Assembly: GCA_030068145.1 (NCBI GenBank)
Contig: JAPJBO010000473.1
Location: forward strand, 108,505-172,504
Source of the DNA: Diplonema papillatum
Taxonomy: Eukaryota; Euglenozoa; Diplonemea; Diplonemida; Diplonemidae
Direction of reading: 5' to 3'
DNA length: 64,000 nt
Shown here piece after piece: positions 51,770-62,249 of this stretch. A model generated the notes under the pieces. That model did not search any database. It was not told where the DNA came from and was given only the letters and a program-made list of their open reading frames with translations. The position numbers and the translations under genes are program-made. Every line of letters begins with the position of its first letter. Within the stretch, counting starts at the first letter, position 1.

Positions 51770-52360
51770 TTAGCTTGACCCGAACTTTGCTTCGCCCGAA
51801 CTTTGCTTCACCAGAACTTAGCTTCGCCCGAACTTTGCTTCGCCCGAACTTTGCTTCCCCCAGAACTTTGTTTCGCCCGAACTTTGCTTCACCAGAACTT
51901 TGCTTCATCCGAACTTAGCTTCGCCCAGAACTTTGCTTCGCCCGAACTTTGTTTCGCCCGAACTTTGTTTCGCCCGAACTTAGCTTCACCAGAACTTTGC
52001 TTCACCCGAACTTAGCTTCGCCCGAACTTTGCTTCACCAGAACTTAGCTTCGCCCGAACTTTGCTTCACCCGAACTTAGCTTCGCCGAACTTTGTTTCGC
52101 CCGATCTTAGCTTCACCAGAACGTCCGAACTTTGCTTCACCCAGAACTTAGCTTCGCCCGGACTTTGTTTCGCCCGAACTTAGCTTCACCTTCGCCCGAA
52201 CTTTGCTTCACCAGAACTTTGCTCACCCGAACTTAGCTTCGCCCGAACTTTGCTTCGCCCGAACTTTGTTTCGCCCGAACTTAGCTTCACCCGAACTTTG
52301 CTTCACCAGAACTTAGCATTGCCCGAACTTAGCTTCGCCCGAACTTTGCTGTTCCCCGAA
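51770..52360 (-). repeat. 16-bp tandem repeats (CGAACTTTGCTTCGCC)
   Basis: About 36 units with G/A and T/A alternations. Same family as 6764-7090, reverse orientation. Multiple short frames (NLASPELCFARTLL-like) arise from the repeat. Confidence 0.95.
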
Positions 52361-52434
52361 CTTTAACTGCTGCCTCCAGTCTCGCCACGCGCCGGCCTTA
52401 GCCGAGCGCACTTAATTTTTTTTTGAGTTTTATT

Positions 52435-52810
52435 CGAGACTGGAGGTCCTATGAACATGCAATGTGAATAGCCTCTATTCGAGCCAACCCCACTTTTAAA
52501 AGTGTATTGTTTTTGAACTAGATAATAGCGCGGAGCTGGCTTTTTCTCCCCCTGGGAAAATGTATATGGGTGGCAGAGTGAGCGGGTGTCGGCCTTCAGG
52601 CCGGTGTGTCCGGGTTCACACCCCGCCCATGACACTTTTCCGGTCGAAGATTATTTCGAGGTTTGCTGTCGTTTCGGGGCCTGATGTGCCCGAAATTTGC
52701 GTTTTTTGCGGAGTTTCTCAGCCCCCCGGAGAAATACCGGAGGGGGGGGCGGCGGGAAAAGGCTGCCCCAGGGCGGCCCCCCCCCGTGCTGGGCCCCGGG
52801 TACGAGGCCA
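52435..52810 (+). mobile_element. Truncated second copy of the inverted-repeat element
   Basis: Begins with the left terminal CGAGACTGGAGG, repeats the same left segment and GCGGAGCTGGCTTTTTC, then a different tRNA-like cassette, then a region (CCCGAAATTTGCGTTTTTTG, CGGAGTTTCTCAG) that matches 7205-7270 on the minus strand. The satellite core and right end are missing; it abuts a header module at 52812. Confidence 0.75.
52564..52639 (+). repeat. tRNA-like cassette with oligo-T
   Basis: TGGCAGAGTGAGCGG fits an A-box and GGGTTCACACCCC a B-box, 40 bp apart. ATGGG (52566-52570) pairs with CCCAT as an acceptor stem. CGGCC/GGCCG forms the central hairpin. GACACTTTT follows, as in the minus-strand cassette at 23411. 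Confidence 0.6.
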
Positions 52811-52811
52811 A

Positions 52812-53640
52812 ACTCCCCGCAAACCCGCACTCGGTTGCCCTGCGGGCCCCCTCGTGTATTGGATTGATTCTCAGTGTGTTTCAGCCTTCCTTCTAGAAAC
52901 AGCCTCTTTGTGAAGAGGCCGACTCGAAAGAGAGCGAAAAACGCAACAAAAACAGGAAAATTTAGTACCAAAAAACAAGTTCACAATGTATAGCGACAAT
53001 GTCGGACGAATTTGGTGATCCGAAAAGCTGGTCTTTGAAGTTTCGCGCGAAACCAACCAAGGTATGCCCACTTGCGAGTCATCGAAGAGGTTCTGGGAGA
53101 GCTATGGGTACCCGTTTTCTCGAATTTTTGACCAATTCATCCAAAGAAACCCTCACAGGAATTCGTAGCTCATACGAACAGTGTTCTTTCGCCGGTCGGA
53201 ACTTCGGAGTACAAGCCCCCCCCCTTTTGAAAGGGAGAAGGTCTCTTATCATGCGTTTCTTTACATGAGGGACAAGAATCTGACCTGCACCTCCTTGTGG
53301 TGTCCCTCGGAAACGTGCTGAACGCGCGGCCGACGCAGGCAGTCTTTGATATTGTTTCCCCAGTTGGTTGGTCAACAATGACCGTGTGTTTGGTTGATTG
53401 GAAAAGCTCGTCTTGCGGAAACCGTCAAAGCATGCGAATTGCGAGTCATTCAAGAGGTTCTGACAGTGCTATGGGTACTCATGTTCTTCAATTCTTGACC
53501 GCTAAGACGAACCATGTTCTTTCGAGGGTCGGAACTGCGGAGAACAAGTGCAGGAGACTGGCCTCGGGAAGCCCAGGTGATGTCAATGAGTGGTTTTGCG
53601 GGTCTAATCAAATTATTCGAGTTTGCGGGTCATTGAAGAG
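52812..53640 (+). repeat. Header module with reading-frame body, copy at 52.8 kb
   Basis: Header CCCGCAAACCCGCACTCGGT, a hairpin ending AAGAGGCCGACTCGAAAG, then an ATG at 52999 opening 89 codons (MSDEFGDPKSWSLKFRAKPT) with TLTGIRSSYEQCSFAGRNFG. It then continues with GACCTGCACCTCC blocks and a second, diverged body copy from about 53430. Frames break between copies, so it is probably a decayed repeat rather than a gene. Confidence 0.7.
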
Positions 53641-54620
53641 GTTCTGAGAGAGCTGCGGGTACCCGTTTTTGTGTATTCATTACCGATTCATTCAAAGAAG
53701 CCCTCGCAGGAATCCGAAGCTCAGATGAACGACATTGAAATGAAAAGGCTCACCTCCCTGAAGTTGTGGCCTTCAAAGAAAGTCTCAGTAGTTAGTAGTG
53801 GAAGCTTCGACTTCACACGAGGGTTTCTTTCGAAGCATTGTTCTTCCAAGTTTGGAAGCCACACAAGGATACAGCAAGAAATGATAAAGAAGTCCCACCA
53901 GTGCTGACATGGCAGGCCCCTTTTGGCCGAAAAACAGGTTGCCACTATTGTCAGCACGTGGGGTTTTCACCCCTTTGCCTTTTCCAGCAGAAACAGCAGC
54001 AAGAGCAGCAGAGCAGCAGCAAGAGCAGCAGCAAGAGCAGCAGCAAGAGCAGCAGCAAGAGCAGCAGCAAGAGCAGCAGCAAGAACAGCAGCAAGAGCAG
54101 CAGCAAGAGCAGGAGAAGAACAGCAGCAGCAGCATCAGCAGAACCAAACTAGGAACCAAAAACATTGGGAGGGGGGAAGGGGGAAGGGGAAAATGGCTAT
54201 TGGTTGTCTCTTGTGTTTGTGCTTTGTCCCATCTTTGAAGGGTTGAAAGGAAGCTGCACTTTGCAACACGGGAGTACCTGTCGAGCCAGTCAGCAAGATC
54301 AACCTGTGCCACTATGCCAGCATTTTGGATCAGAAGCGAGCCCCTCCATAGGCTTTGTTGGGCGTCCTTGACGTCATGCTTTGGGCAACTCCTGCAGGCA
54401 GTTCCTCACAACCGGCCGAAAAAACTTTGTCTCACAACATTGTATGTGGCCAACTGTAGTGGAAACAAAACAGGGGGAAGCAAACCTTTCGAGGTCTGTG
54501 TGTTCAAAGTTCTGATGGTCCTTAATCGGTGGAAGTTTTGGGCAGATTAGAGACAGACAAAGCACATGCATAGCAACAATCTTTGGCATGGGATGTGATT
54601 CTTGAACTTTCCTCCTCAAA
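53641..54620. repeat. Segmental duplication, copy 1
   Basis: About 53641-54245 recurs at 59680-60285 with over 90% identity (apart from a short insert and a shorter CAG tract), and 53910-54600 recurs with gaps at 62290-62940. The three copies share the CAG-type tract, the AACATTGGGAGG motif and a GAAGCTGCACTTTGCAAC end. A minus-strand frame (CLSLICPKLPPI..HQN) is open in both 54.4-54.6 and 62.7-62.9 kb copies, but the changes are mostly non-synonymous. Confidence 0.85.
53989..54130 (+). repeat. 12-bp repeat AGCAGCAGCAAG
   Basis: About ten units; glutamine/serine/alanine runs in the three frames are by-products. Confidence 0.95.
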
Positions 54621-54747
54621 GCGGGGGGGAAAAAAAAAAAAAAAGGTGAAATTTTTGCTTGGAGTTTTTCATTGTGACACACGGACAGATTCTTAACCCG
54701 CATATTTGTATAGTAACCCGCCCGCAAACCCGCAAACCCGCACTGCG

Positions 54748-55959
54748 ATGAGAAGCCCCGCAGACATGGTGGCAGGGCCGGCAGAGGCAACGGCCAGCGA
54801 AGGCCACAGCCCTGTCGTGACCGCGCCAAAGGCCACAACGCAGAGCACACCCCAACGCACGAGCGAGACCGAGGATGGGCACGGGCCAGCGAACAGTGGG
54901 ACCAACAACGAGGGGCCGAGCTCCGAGGAGTTCCTTGCAAGGTTCGAAGAAGCAACAAGGAGATTGGCGGCGGGCAGAGCCCCGCAGGAGGGGAAGCTCG
55001 AAGCTGAGGCCGCCGGGGACGACGAAAAGGACTCGTTGAGCTCAGAGTCAGACGAGCCCAACTCCCTATCGACAGGCCCGAGGACTGTCACAGCGGCATG
55101 GGGCATGGGAGTAGGGGAAGGACAGGGAGGGCAGGCCTTTCACGTGACACCCCCCGACACACCCCGGACTCCTGAACCCGAAACGGCGCAAGAGTCGGCG
55201 GCGAGGCCAGGCACCTCGGGGCCGGATGGCCAGGCCGGCGACCCAGGAGCGGAGCTGTTCCCTGCGAGGGGAGTTCCTGACATGGATGCAGAGGAGGGCA
55301 TTGCTTTCCGGCTTGCGGGCGTGCGGAGGAAGAGAGACGCGGACTCGGCATGCGATGAGGGAGGCGAGGACGAGCCCCCAGGGCCAACCCGGGGAATAAC
55401 AAAGAAGGCCAGGGGACCGAAGTACGCATGGGACGTGGTGACACCCCCGGAGCTAGAGGACAGGTTCCCAATCTCGCTACACAGGAAGGCGGGACAGGGG
55501 AGGGTGGCGGACGAGTGGGGATGGGCGGCCCTTAACTGGCTGGCAGTCGCACACGGGCGGCGGAGGGTGCTATTCGCCGAGGTGTTCAGGATCCAGATGT
55601 GGCTAGCATGGGAGCGCCGCAGGTCCTCGGACTTCGAGACTCCCATAGACGAGCAGCTCGCACTGCGAGGGAGGTGTACAGCGGAAACACTGACGGTGGC
55701 GGCTCGCGACCTTCTCGGCATCATCCTCCTCAGGGGGAAACCGCCTCGAAAGCACCCCCCGGGGAGGTGGTCTGCCCTCCTGGGGACCTTGCAAGACGGG
55801 GAGGAGGGCCAATGGAAGTTTGCCAGGGCACACCCGAAAGGGAAGGGGATCCTGTTCATGGACACCGAGGCAGGAGAAAGCCGCCAGGACCCCGCATGGC
55901 ACGAGCTCGACGCGGTCTACACGACTTTGTACGCCCAGGTCCCGCTGCCGCTAAAATGA
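54748..55959 (+). CDS. Intact 403-residue ORF, probably transposon-encoded (ORF1-like)
   Basis: ATG at 54748 (MRSPADMVAGPAEATASEGH). The first ~220 residues are Glu/Pro/Ser/Gly-rich and disordered with an SSEEFLARFEEATRRLAAGR helix. A basic patch (GVRRKRDADS, TKKARGPKYAWDV) follows, and a better-structured C-terminal half (RVADEWGWAALNWLAVAHG, EVFRIQMWLAWERR, LTVAARDLLGIILLRGKPP, WHELDAVYTTLYAQVP). It lies among repeats, starts next to an octamer repeat typical of the header modules, and a 33-bp piece of its 3' half occurs verbatim at 46958-46990. That makes it multicopy and argues for an element-encoded nucleic-acid-binding protein. I recognise no zinc knuckle, RRM or transposase motif. Confidence 0.55.
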   Translation: MRSPADMVAGPAEATASEGHSPVVTAPKATTQSTPQRTSETEDGHGPANSGTNNEGPSSEEFLARFEEATRRLAAGRAPQEGKLEAEAAGDDEKDSLSSESDEPNSLSTGPRTVTAAWGMGVGEGQGGQAFHVTPPDTPRTPEPETAQESAARPGTSGPDGQAGDPGAELFPARGVPDMDAEEGIAFRLAGVRRKRDADSACDEGGEDEPPGPTRGITKKARGPKYAWDVVTPPELEDRFPISLHRKAGQGRVADEWGWAALNWLAVAHGRRRVLFAEVFRIQMWLAWERRRSSDFETPIDEQLALRGRCTAETLTVAARDLLGIILLRGKPPRKHPPGRWSALLGTLQDGEEGQWKFARAHPKGKGILFMDTEAGESRQDPAWHELDAVYTTLYAQVPLPLK

Positions 55960-56154
55960 GGCACGAGCCCCTGAACCAACGGGGGGAGCCCAATGGCCCA
56001 CCCCCACCCCCAAACCTGGCGCACTCCCCTCCCCATCCCTCGACCCCAAACCCCCCCCGCTCCCTCTCCCACAAACACAAAACCCAACCCCCCCACCTCC
56101 CCACCCCCACCCTACCCCTCACTCTCCCCCGCACTCGCCCTTGTCTCTCTCACC

Positions 56155-56265
56155 CACTCCACCGCACTCTCTCTCTCACTCTCTCTCTCTCTCTCTCTCA
56201 CGATCACCCTCTCACCCACACTGTCTCTCACTCTCTCTCTCGTTCTCTCTCTCGTTCTTTTGTTT
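56155..56265 (+). repeat. CT-rich tract
   Basis: Interrupted (CT)n, continuing a C-rich stretch from about 55990. Three-frame Pro/Ser/Leu-rich readings result. Confidence 0.9.
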
Positions 56266-56418
56266 TACCGTTCACCCTTCCCACCCCCACCCGTTTCCTT
56301 TCAGTTCTTTGTTTCTTCCCTTTCATCCTCCTCATTATGGTATGCCCTTTCTTGTTTTGTCACAGGGTATGCTGTTTCTTTTTTTTTAGGGCGGCTCGAG
56401 AGGGTGCAGGTCCGGTCC

Positions 56419-56583
56419 GGCCAAGGTTTGCACTTCTCTTTTGTCACCCCCCCCTCACCATGCAACCAGCAAAAACACAAACAGGCCTCAACAGAGAAAA
56501 TGAAGAAAAAAGAAAAAAAAAACAAAGATGCGAGGTGGCTTGCCACCGCGCATCGAAGAGGGCAGGTGGTCCGCCACCAAAAC
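56419..56583 (+). repeat. Dispersed repeat, second copy of 47058-47213
   Basis: Shares CCAAGGTTTGCACTTCTC, ACACAAACAGGCCTCAACAG, GATGCGAGGTGGCTTGCC and AGAGGGCAGGTGGTCCGCC in the same order; differs mainly in an A-run length. Confidence 0.92.
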
Positions 56584-56778
56584 TGAACCAGCCCTGATAA
56601 AATAGATTAAAATGGCCATGCTTATGTGTTTTTGTGGTGAATCTTTTGTCTCTTTCTGTTTTTCTTTGGTCTCTTTTGGTCCCCCGTTATTACAAAGGAA
56701 AAAAAAATCTCCCCATCGGTGCTGGCGTGGAGGCCCCTTTCGCAGCAAGGCCAAAGACAGGAACCACAGATGCCAGCA

Positions 56779-56807
<29 letters not shown>

Positions 56808-56811
<4 letters not shown>

Positions 56812-57445
56812 CACTCGGTTGCCCTGCGGGCCCCCTTGTGGATTGGATTGATTCTCAGTGTTTTTAGCCTTCCTTCTAGATACGGCCTCTTTGTGAAGAG
56901 GCCGACTCGAAAGAGAGCGAAAAACGCAACAAAAACAGGAATAATTAGCACCAAAGAACAAGTTCACAATGAATGGCGACGATGTCGGACGAATTTGGTG
57001 ATCGAAAAGCTGGTCTTTGAGGTTTCGCGCGACACCAACCAAGGTATGCCCACTTGCGAGTCATTGAAGAGGTTCTGGGAGAGCTATGGGTACCCGTTTT
57101 CTCGATTTTTTGACCGATTCATCCAAAGAAACCCTCACAGGAATTCGAGCTCATACGAACAGTGTTCTTTCGCCGGTCGGAACTTCGGCAGTACAAGCCC
57201 CCCGTTTTGAAAAGGGAGAAGGTCTCTTATCATGCGTTTCTTTACATGAGGGACAAGAATCTGACCTGCACCTCCTCGTGGTGTCCCTCGGAAACGTGCT
57301 CAACGCGCGGCCGACGCAGGCAGTCTTTGATATTGTTTCCCCAGTTGGTTGGTCAACAATGACCGTGTGTTTGGTTGATTGGAAAAGCTCTTCTTGGGGA
57401 AACAGTCAAAGCATGCGAATTTGCGAGTCATTCAAGCGGTTCTGA
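56808..57445 (+). repeat. Header module with reading-frame body, copy at 56.8 kb
   Basis: Follows an A-run (about 56780-56810). Hairpin CGGCCTCTT-TGTG-AAGAGGCCG at about 56882-56903, then GACTCGAAAG. The body is about 95% identical to 52990-53420, but a deleted C near 57000 shifts the frame relative to that copy. Confidence 0.85.
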
Positions 57446-59640
57446 CAGAGCTATGGGTACTCATTTTCTTGGATTTTTGATCGATTCATCCAAAGAAGCC
57501 CTCACAGGAATTCGAAGCTCAGACGAACGACGTTCTTTCGAGGGTCGGAACTTCGGGGAACGCCCCACCCAATTCGACATCAGGGGATGGTCGCATATTA
57601 AATTGTTTGGCGTTCCTTCAGCAAGGTGGCCACTAAAGACCGTGAAGTGGAGGAGACTGGCCTCCGGAGGCCCAGGGGTTATCGATGAGTGGTTCTGCGG
57701 GTCTCGTGTGGAAACAATCAGGGTATGCGGATTTGCGAGTCATTGAAGAGGTTTTGGGAGAGCTATGGGTACCCGTTTTCTTCCGTTTTTGACCGATTCA
57801 TCCAAAGAAGCCCTCACAGGAATTCGAAGCTCAGACTAACGTCATTCTTTGAAGGGCCGGAACTTCGGGGAAAACGCTCCCCCCAAATTCGACAACAGGA
57901 GAAGGTCGCAGATTGCCGTTTTTGACGTTCCTTGAACAAGATGGCCCCTAAAGACCAGGAAGTGAAGAAGACTGGCCTCCGGAGGCCCAGGGGTTATCAA
58001 TGAGTGGTTCTGCGGGTCTCGTGTGGAAGGTATGCGGATATGCGAGTCATTGAAGAAGTTGTGAGAGAGCTATGGGTACCCGTTTTCTTCCATTTTTGAC
58101 CGATGCATTCAAAGAAGCCCTCACAGGAATTCTAAGCTCAGACAAACGTCATTCTTTTAAGGTCGGAACTTCGGGGAATTCGACATCAGGAGAAGGTCGC
58201 GTATTGCCGTTTTTGACGTTCCTTGAACAAGATGGCCCCTAAAGACCAGGAAGTGAAGAAGACTGGCCTCCGGAGGCCCAGGGGTTATCGATGAGTGGTT
58301 CTGCGGGTCTCGTGTGGAAGGTATGCGGATATGCGAGTCATTGAAGAAGTTGTGAGAGAGCTATGGGTACCCGTTTTCTTCCATTTTTGACCGATGCATC
58401 CAAAGAAGCCCTCACAGGAATTCTAAGCTCAGACAAACGTCATTCTTTTAAGGTCGGAACTTCGGGGAATTCGACATCAGGAGAAGGTCGCGTATTGCCG
58501 TTTTTGAGAAGAAGACTGGCCTCCGGAGGCCCAGGGGTTATCGATGAGTGGTTCTGCGGGTCTCGTGTGGAAACAATCAGGGTATGCGGATTTTCTAGTC
58601 ATTGAAGAGGTTGTGAGAGTACCCATCTTCTTCCATTTTTGACCGATTCATCCAAAGAAGCCCTCACAGGAATTCGAAGCTTAGACAAACATCATTCTTT
58701 TAAGGGTCGGAACTTCGGGGAACAAGCCCCTCCGAATTCGACAACAGGCGAAGGTCGCGTATTGCCGTTTTTGACGTTCCTTGAACAAGATGACCTAAAG
58801 TCGAGGAAGTGAAGAAGACTGGCCTCTGGGGCCCAAGGGTTATCGATGAGTGGTTCTGCGGGTCTTGTGTGGAAACTATCAGGGTATGTGGATTTGTGAG
58901 TCATTGAAGAGGTTGTGAGAGAGCTATGGGTACCCGTTTTCTTCCATTTCGGACCGATGCATCCAAAGAAACCCCCACAGGAATTCGATGCTCATATCGA
59001 ACAGTGTTATTTCGATGGTCAGAACTTCGGAAGTACAAGCCCCCCTTTTTGAAAGCGAGAAGGTCTCATATCTCGTGTTTCTTTACATGAGGGACAAGAA
59101 TCTGACCTGCACCTCCTCGTGGTGTCCCTCGGAAACGTGCTCAACGCGCGGCCGACGCAGGCAGTCTTAGATGTTGTTTCCCCAATTGGTTGGTCATCAA
59201 TGACCGTGTGTTTGGTTGATTGGAAAAGCTCGTCTTGCGGAAACTGTCAAAGCATGCGAATTGCGAGTCATTCAAGAGGTTCTGACAGTGCTATGGGTAC
59301 TCATGTTCTTCAATTCTTGACCGCTAAGACGAACCATGTTCTTTCGAGGGTCGGAACTTCGGGAACAAGGCCCCTCGAGTTCGACGTCAGGAGAAGGTCG
59401 CGTATTGCCGTTTTTGACGTTCCTTGAACAAGATGGCCCCCAAAGACCAGGAAGTGAAAAAGACTGGCCTCACATTATTCCCAAGGATTCTTTCGACGGG
59501 GTTTCGAAGATACATCAGGAGAAGGCGCGTGCGTTTTATGACGTTCCTTCAGCAATATGGCCCCTGTAGAGCATGAAGTGAAGGAGACTGGCTTTGGGAG
59601 GCCCAGGGGTTCTCAATGAGTGGTTTTGCGGGTCTCTTGC
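57446..59640 (+). repeat. Tandem array of ~300-bp body units (about seven)
   Basis: Units marked by GAGCTATGGGTAC(C/T)C begin near 57452, 57763, 58071, 58361, 58612 (degenerate), 58925 and 59294, so spacing is 251-369 bp. Each carries CTCACAGGAATTC, a CATTCTTTTAAGGTCGGAAC-type word, GAAGAAGACTGGCCTCCGG and GTGGTTCTGCGGGTCTCGTG. A GTATGCGGAT word that could act as a donor ends most units. The encoded GTxFLxFLTDSSKEALTGIR segment is partly open in several units. Confidence 0.85.
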
Positions 59641-60310
59641 GGAAACAATAAAAGCATCCGAATTTGCGGGTCAATGAAGAGGTTCTGAGAGAGGTGCGGG
59701 TACCCGTTTTTGTGTATTCATTACCGATTCATTCAAAGAAGCCCTCGCAGGAATCCGAAGCTCAGATGAACAACATTGAAATGAAAAGGCTCACCTCCCT
59801 GAAGTTGTGGCCTTCAAAGAAAGTCTCAGTAGTTAGTAGTGGAAGCTTCGACTTCACACGAGGGTTTCTTTCGAAGCATTGTTCTTCCAAGTTTGGAAGC
59901 CACACAAGGATACAGCCACTTAAGGCTGTTCATGCACACTTTTCTCCATCTTTATAAAGAAATGATAAAGAAGTCCCACCAGTGCTGACATGGCAGGCCC
60001 CTTTTGGCCGAAAAACAGGTTGCCACTATTGTCAGCACGTGGGGTTTTCACCCCTTTGCCTTTTCCAGCAGAAACAGCAGCAAGAGCAGCAGAGCAGCAG
60101 CAGAGCAGCCAAGAGCAGCAGCAAGAGCAGCAGCAAGAACAGCAGCAAGAACAGCAGCAGCAGCATCAGCAGAACCAAACTAGGAACCAAAAACATTGGG
60201 AGGGGGGAAGGGGGAAGGGGAAAATGGCTATTGGTTGTCTCTTGTGTTTGTGCTTTGTCCCATCTTTGAAGGGTTGAAAGGAAGCTGTGGATGTGATTCT
60301 TGAACTTTCC
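59641..60310. repeat. Segmental duplication, copy 2
   Basis: Copy of 53600-54245 with a 47-bp insertion near 59915-59960 and a shorter CAG-type tract (60070-60160). It ends where the 54.25-kb copy continues with the GCACTTTGC segment. Confidence 0.88.
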
Positions 60311-60624
60311 TCCTCAAATTTGCTATTTTTGGAAACTTTTTGAAATAGCCAGGAAAGCGAAAGCAAAAAGCAGCCAAAATCAGCAGCAGAGACCAGCAGC
60401 AGCTCCGAGAGGGCCCCAGCAAGACCAAGAGAATGCCTTGACAGGATTCCTTGGTTGAAGAAAGAGAATGTAGACACACAGGACTCCAACACTATCCATT
60501 TGCTTCCCGTTCTGCGCCGTTCCTTCTGGAGCCCTGTGTTTGCCCCATCTGAAATTGCAAAAGTGGGATGCCAAGCCCAAAAAAGCAGAAGCCAAAGGTT
60601 TAAGGAAAAGAGGGTTGGAGTGAA

Positions 60625-60680
60625 CCCCCCGCAAACCCGCAAACCCGCAAACCCGCAAACCCGCAAACCCGCAAACCCGC
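60625..60680 (+). repeat. Octamer repeat (CCCGCAAA)n, ~6 copies
   Basis: Perfect 8-bp tandem repeat leading into the header module. Shorter versions (one or two units) occur at 46551, 47396, 52815, 54722 and 63622. Confidence 0.95.
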
Positions 60681-61225
60681 ACTCGGTGGCCCTGCGGGCC
60701 CCCTCGTGCATTTGATGGATTCTTAGTGCTTCGATGTGGGCCTTCTTGTCCAGGTTCGGCCTCTTGTGTGAAGAGGCCGACTCGAAAGAAAACAGGATTC
60801 AGCACACACAACGCAAACAGGAACTAGAAGAAGAAAAGAAATTCACAAGATGGTTCGGGTCAGAGTTGTGCTTGAAAAATCTGGTGTTCGAGAGTTCGTG
60901 TGGAAGCAGTCAAGGTATGTGAAGTTCCGAGTCAGCGAAAAGGTTCTGACAGAGCTATGGGTACATCTTTTTGTTGATATTTTGACTGATGCATCCAACG
61001 AAACCGTCACAGGAATTCGAAGCTCCTACGAACGACGTTCTTTCAAGGGTCGCAACTTCGGGAGAACGTGCCCCCCCATTTCGACATGCAACAGTTGCCT
61101 ATCACGTTTTCGGTGTTCCTTCAGCAAAGTGCTCCTGAGAGGTCGTGAAGTCCAAGAAGCTGGCCATCAAAGGCCCCGGAATTCTCAATGGGTGGTCTTG
61201 GGGTTGGGGGACAAAATCTGACTTG
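60640..61225 (+). repeat. Header module with longest intact body frame
   Basis: Header, hairpin CGGCCTCTT-GTGTG-AAGAGGCCG (about 60765-60787), then an ATG at 60850 opening 123 codons (MVRVRVVLEKSGVREFVW...). The frame includes FRVSEKVLTELWVHLFVDIL and VTGIRSSYERRSFKGRNFG. The copy at 63810 has an 11-bp deletion in the same frame, and others differ by a one-base indel. It may encode a short element protein, but no domain is recognised. Confidence 0.6.
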
Positions 61226-61374
61226 CCACCTCCTCGCGGTGTCCCCTGGAAACGTGTTTTTCGAAACGCGGCCAAGGCAAGCAGTTCCTTTGCTGTGGGT
61301 GAAAGCCCCTAACTTCGTATCTGGCCTCCGAGCTGTGCACCTACTCTTCCCAGGCGTAAAAAAAAGGTCGGCAA

Positions 61375-61650
61375 GAAAGCAGCAGCAGCAGCAAGGCAGC
61401 AGCAGCAAGGCAGGCAGCAGTAGAAGCAAGGCAGCAGCAGCAAGGCAGCAGCAGCAAGGCAGCAGCAGCAAGGCAGCCACGGCAAGGCAGCCGCGGCAAG
61501 GCAGCAACGGCAATGCAGCAGCAGAAGCAAGACAGCAGCGGCAAGGCAGCAGCAGCAAGGCAAGACAGCAGCGGCAAGGCAGGAGCGGCAGCAGGACAGC
61601 AGCAGCAAGGCAGCAGCAGCAAGGCAGCCAGAGCAAGACAGCAGCGGTTA
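61375..61650 (+). repeat. GCAAGGCAGCAGCA-type array
   Basis: Degenerate repeats of AAGGCAGCAGCAGC with GGCAAGGCAGC variants; similar material continues at 61855-61935 and 62095-62185. Confidence 0.9.
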
Positions 61651-62249
61651 ATCAGCAGGAGGAAGAGCACCAACAGAAGGCAGCAGACAGGATAGGAGCT
61701 TTGAATTCAAATAAACATAAACAGAAAATCAAAACACAGACGAAGTTTGTTTGAAGCGCTTAAGAAGGAAATCGGAGCTTGCAATGAAAGCAGTCTTTGC
61801 AAGCGAAGGTCCTTGACTGCAGTGTTTGGTTTTGCGAGAATTCCACAGCTTCGGAGAAAGGCAGCAGAGCAGCAGGAGCAAGAGTAGCAGCAAGAACAGC
61901 AGCAAGAGGAGGAGCAAGGCAGCAGCAAGGCAGACAGCAACTTTCGTTTCAAAGAAACCTAAACAGGAAATTAAAACACAGACGAAGTTTGCGAATCGGG
62001 GCTTCGATGAAAAATGCAAGCCTTTCCATTTCGAAGGGGGAGGGTCGTTTACTGCAGCGTTTGGTTTTGAGAGAGTTTCACAGCTTCGATGAAAGGCAAC
62101 AAGAGAAGCAGGAGCAAGAGCAGCACAAGCACCAAACACAGGAACAACAGGAGCAGCTAGATGAGCAGCAGCAAGGCAGCAAAAACCCCATCGAAGTCAA
62201 GAGAAGGTTGCTTTAAGCCTTTTGCCCACACTTTTCTTCTTATTTTAAA

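Larger units (their letters stand above)
51144..52384 (+). mobile_element. 1.24-kb inverted-repeat element with tRNA-like part and satellite core
   Basis: CGAGACTGGAGG (51144-51155) and its reverse complement (52373-52384) bound the element. Order inside: a conserved left segment (TATGAACATGCAATGTG, TATTCGAGCC), a tRNA-like cassette (51295-51356), a very GC-rich stretch (51405-51600 and 51650-51760), then about 36 units of a 16-bp repeat. The first and last parts match the 6745-7344 element on the opposite strand, and homology continues about 25 bp past the right end in both. It encodes no transposase. Confidence 0.78.

Noticed and set aside
54374-54958. Minus-strand 194-codon frame as a gene
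   Set aside because: Part is antisense to the 54748 ORF and part lies in a segmental duplication whose copies differ mostly by amino-acid-changing substitutions.
60625-60680. Telomere or subtelomere boundary
   Set aside because: The octamer is not a telomere repeat known to me, is short, and is followed by ordinary repeat sequence on both sides.
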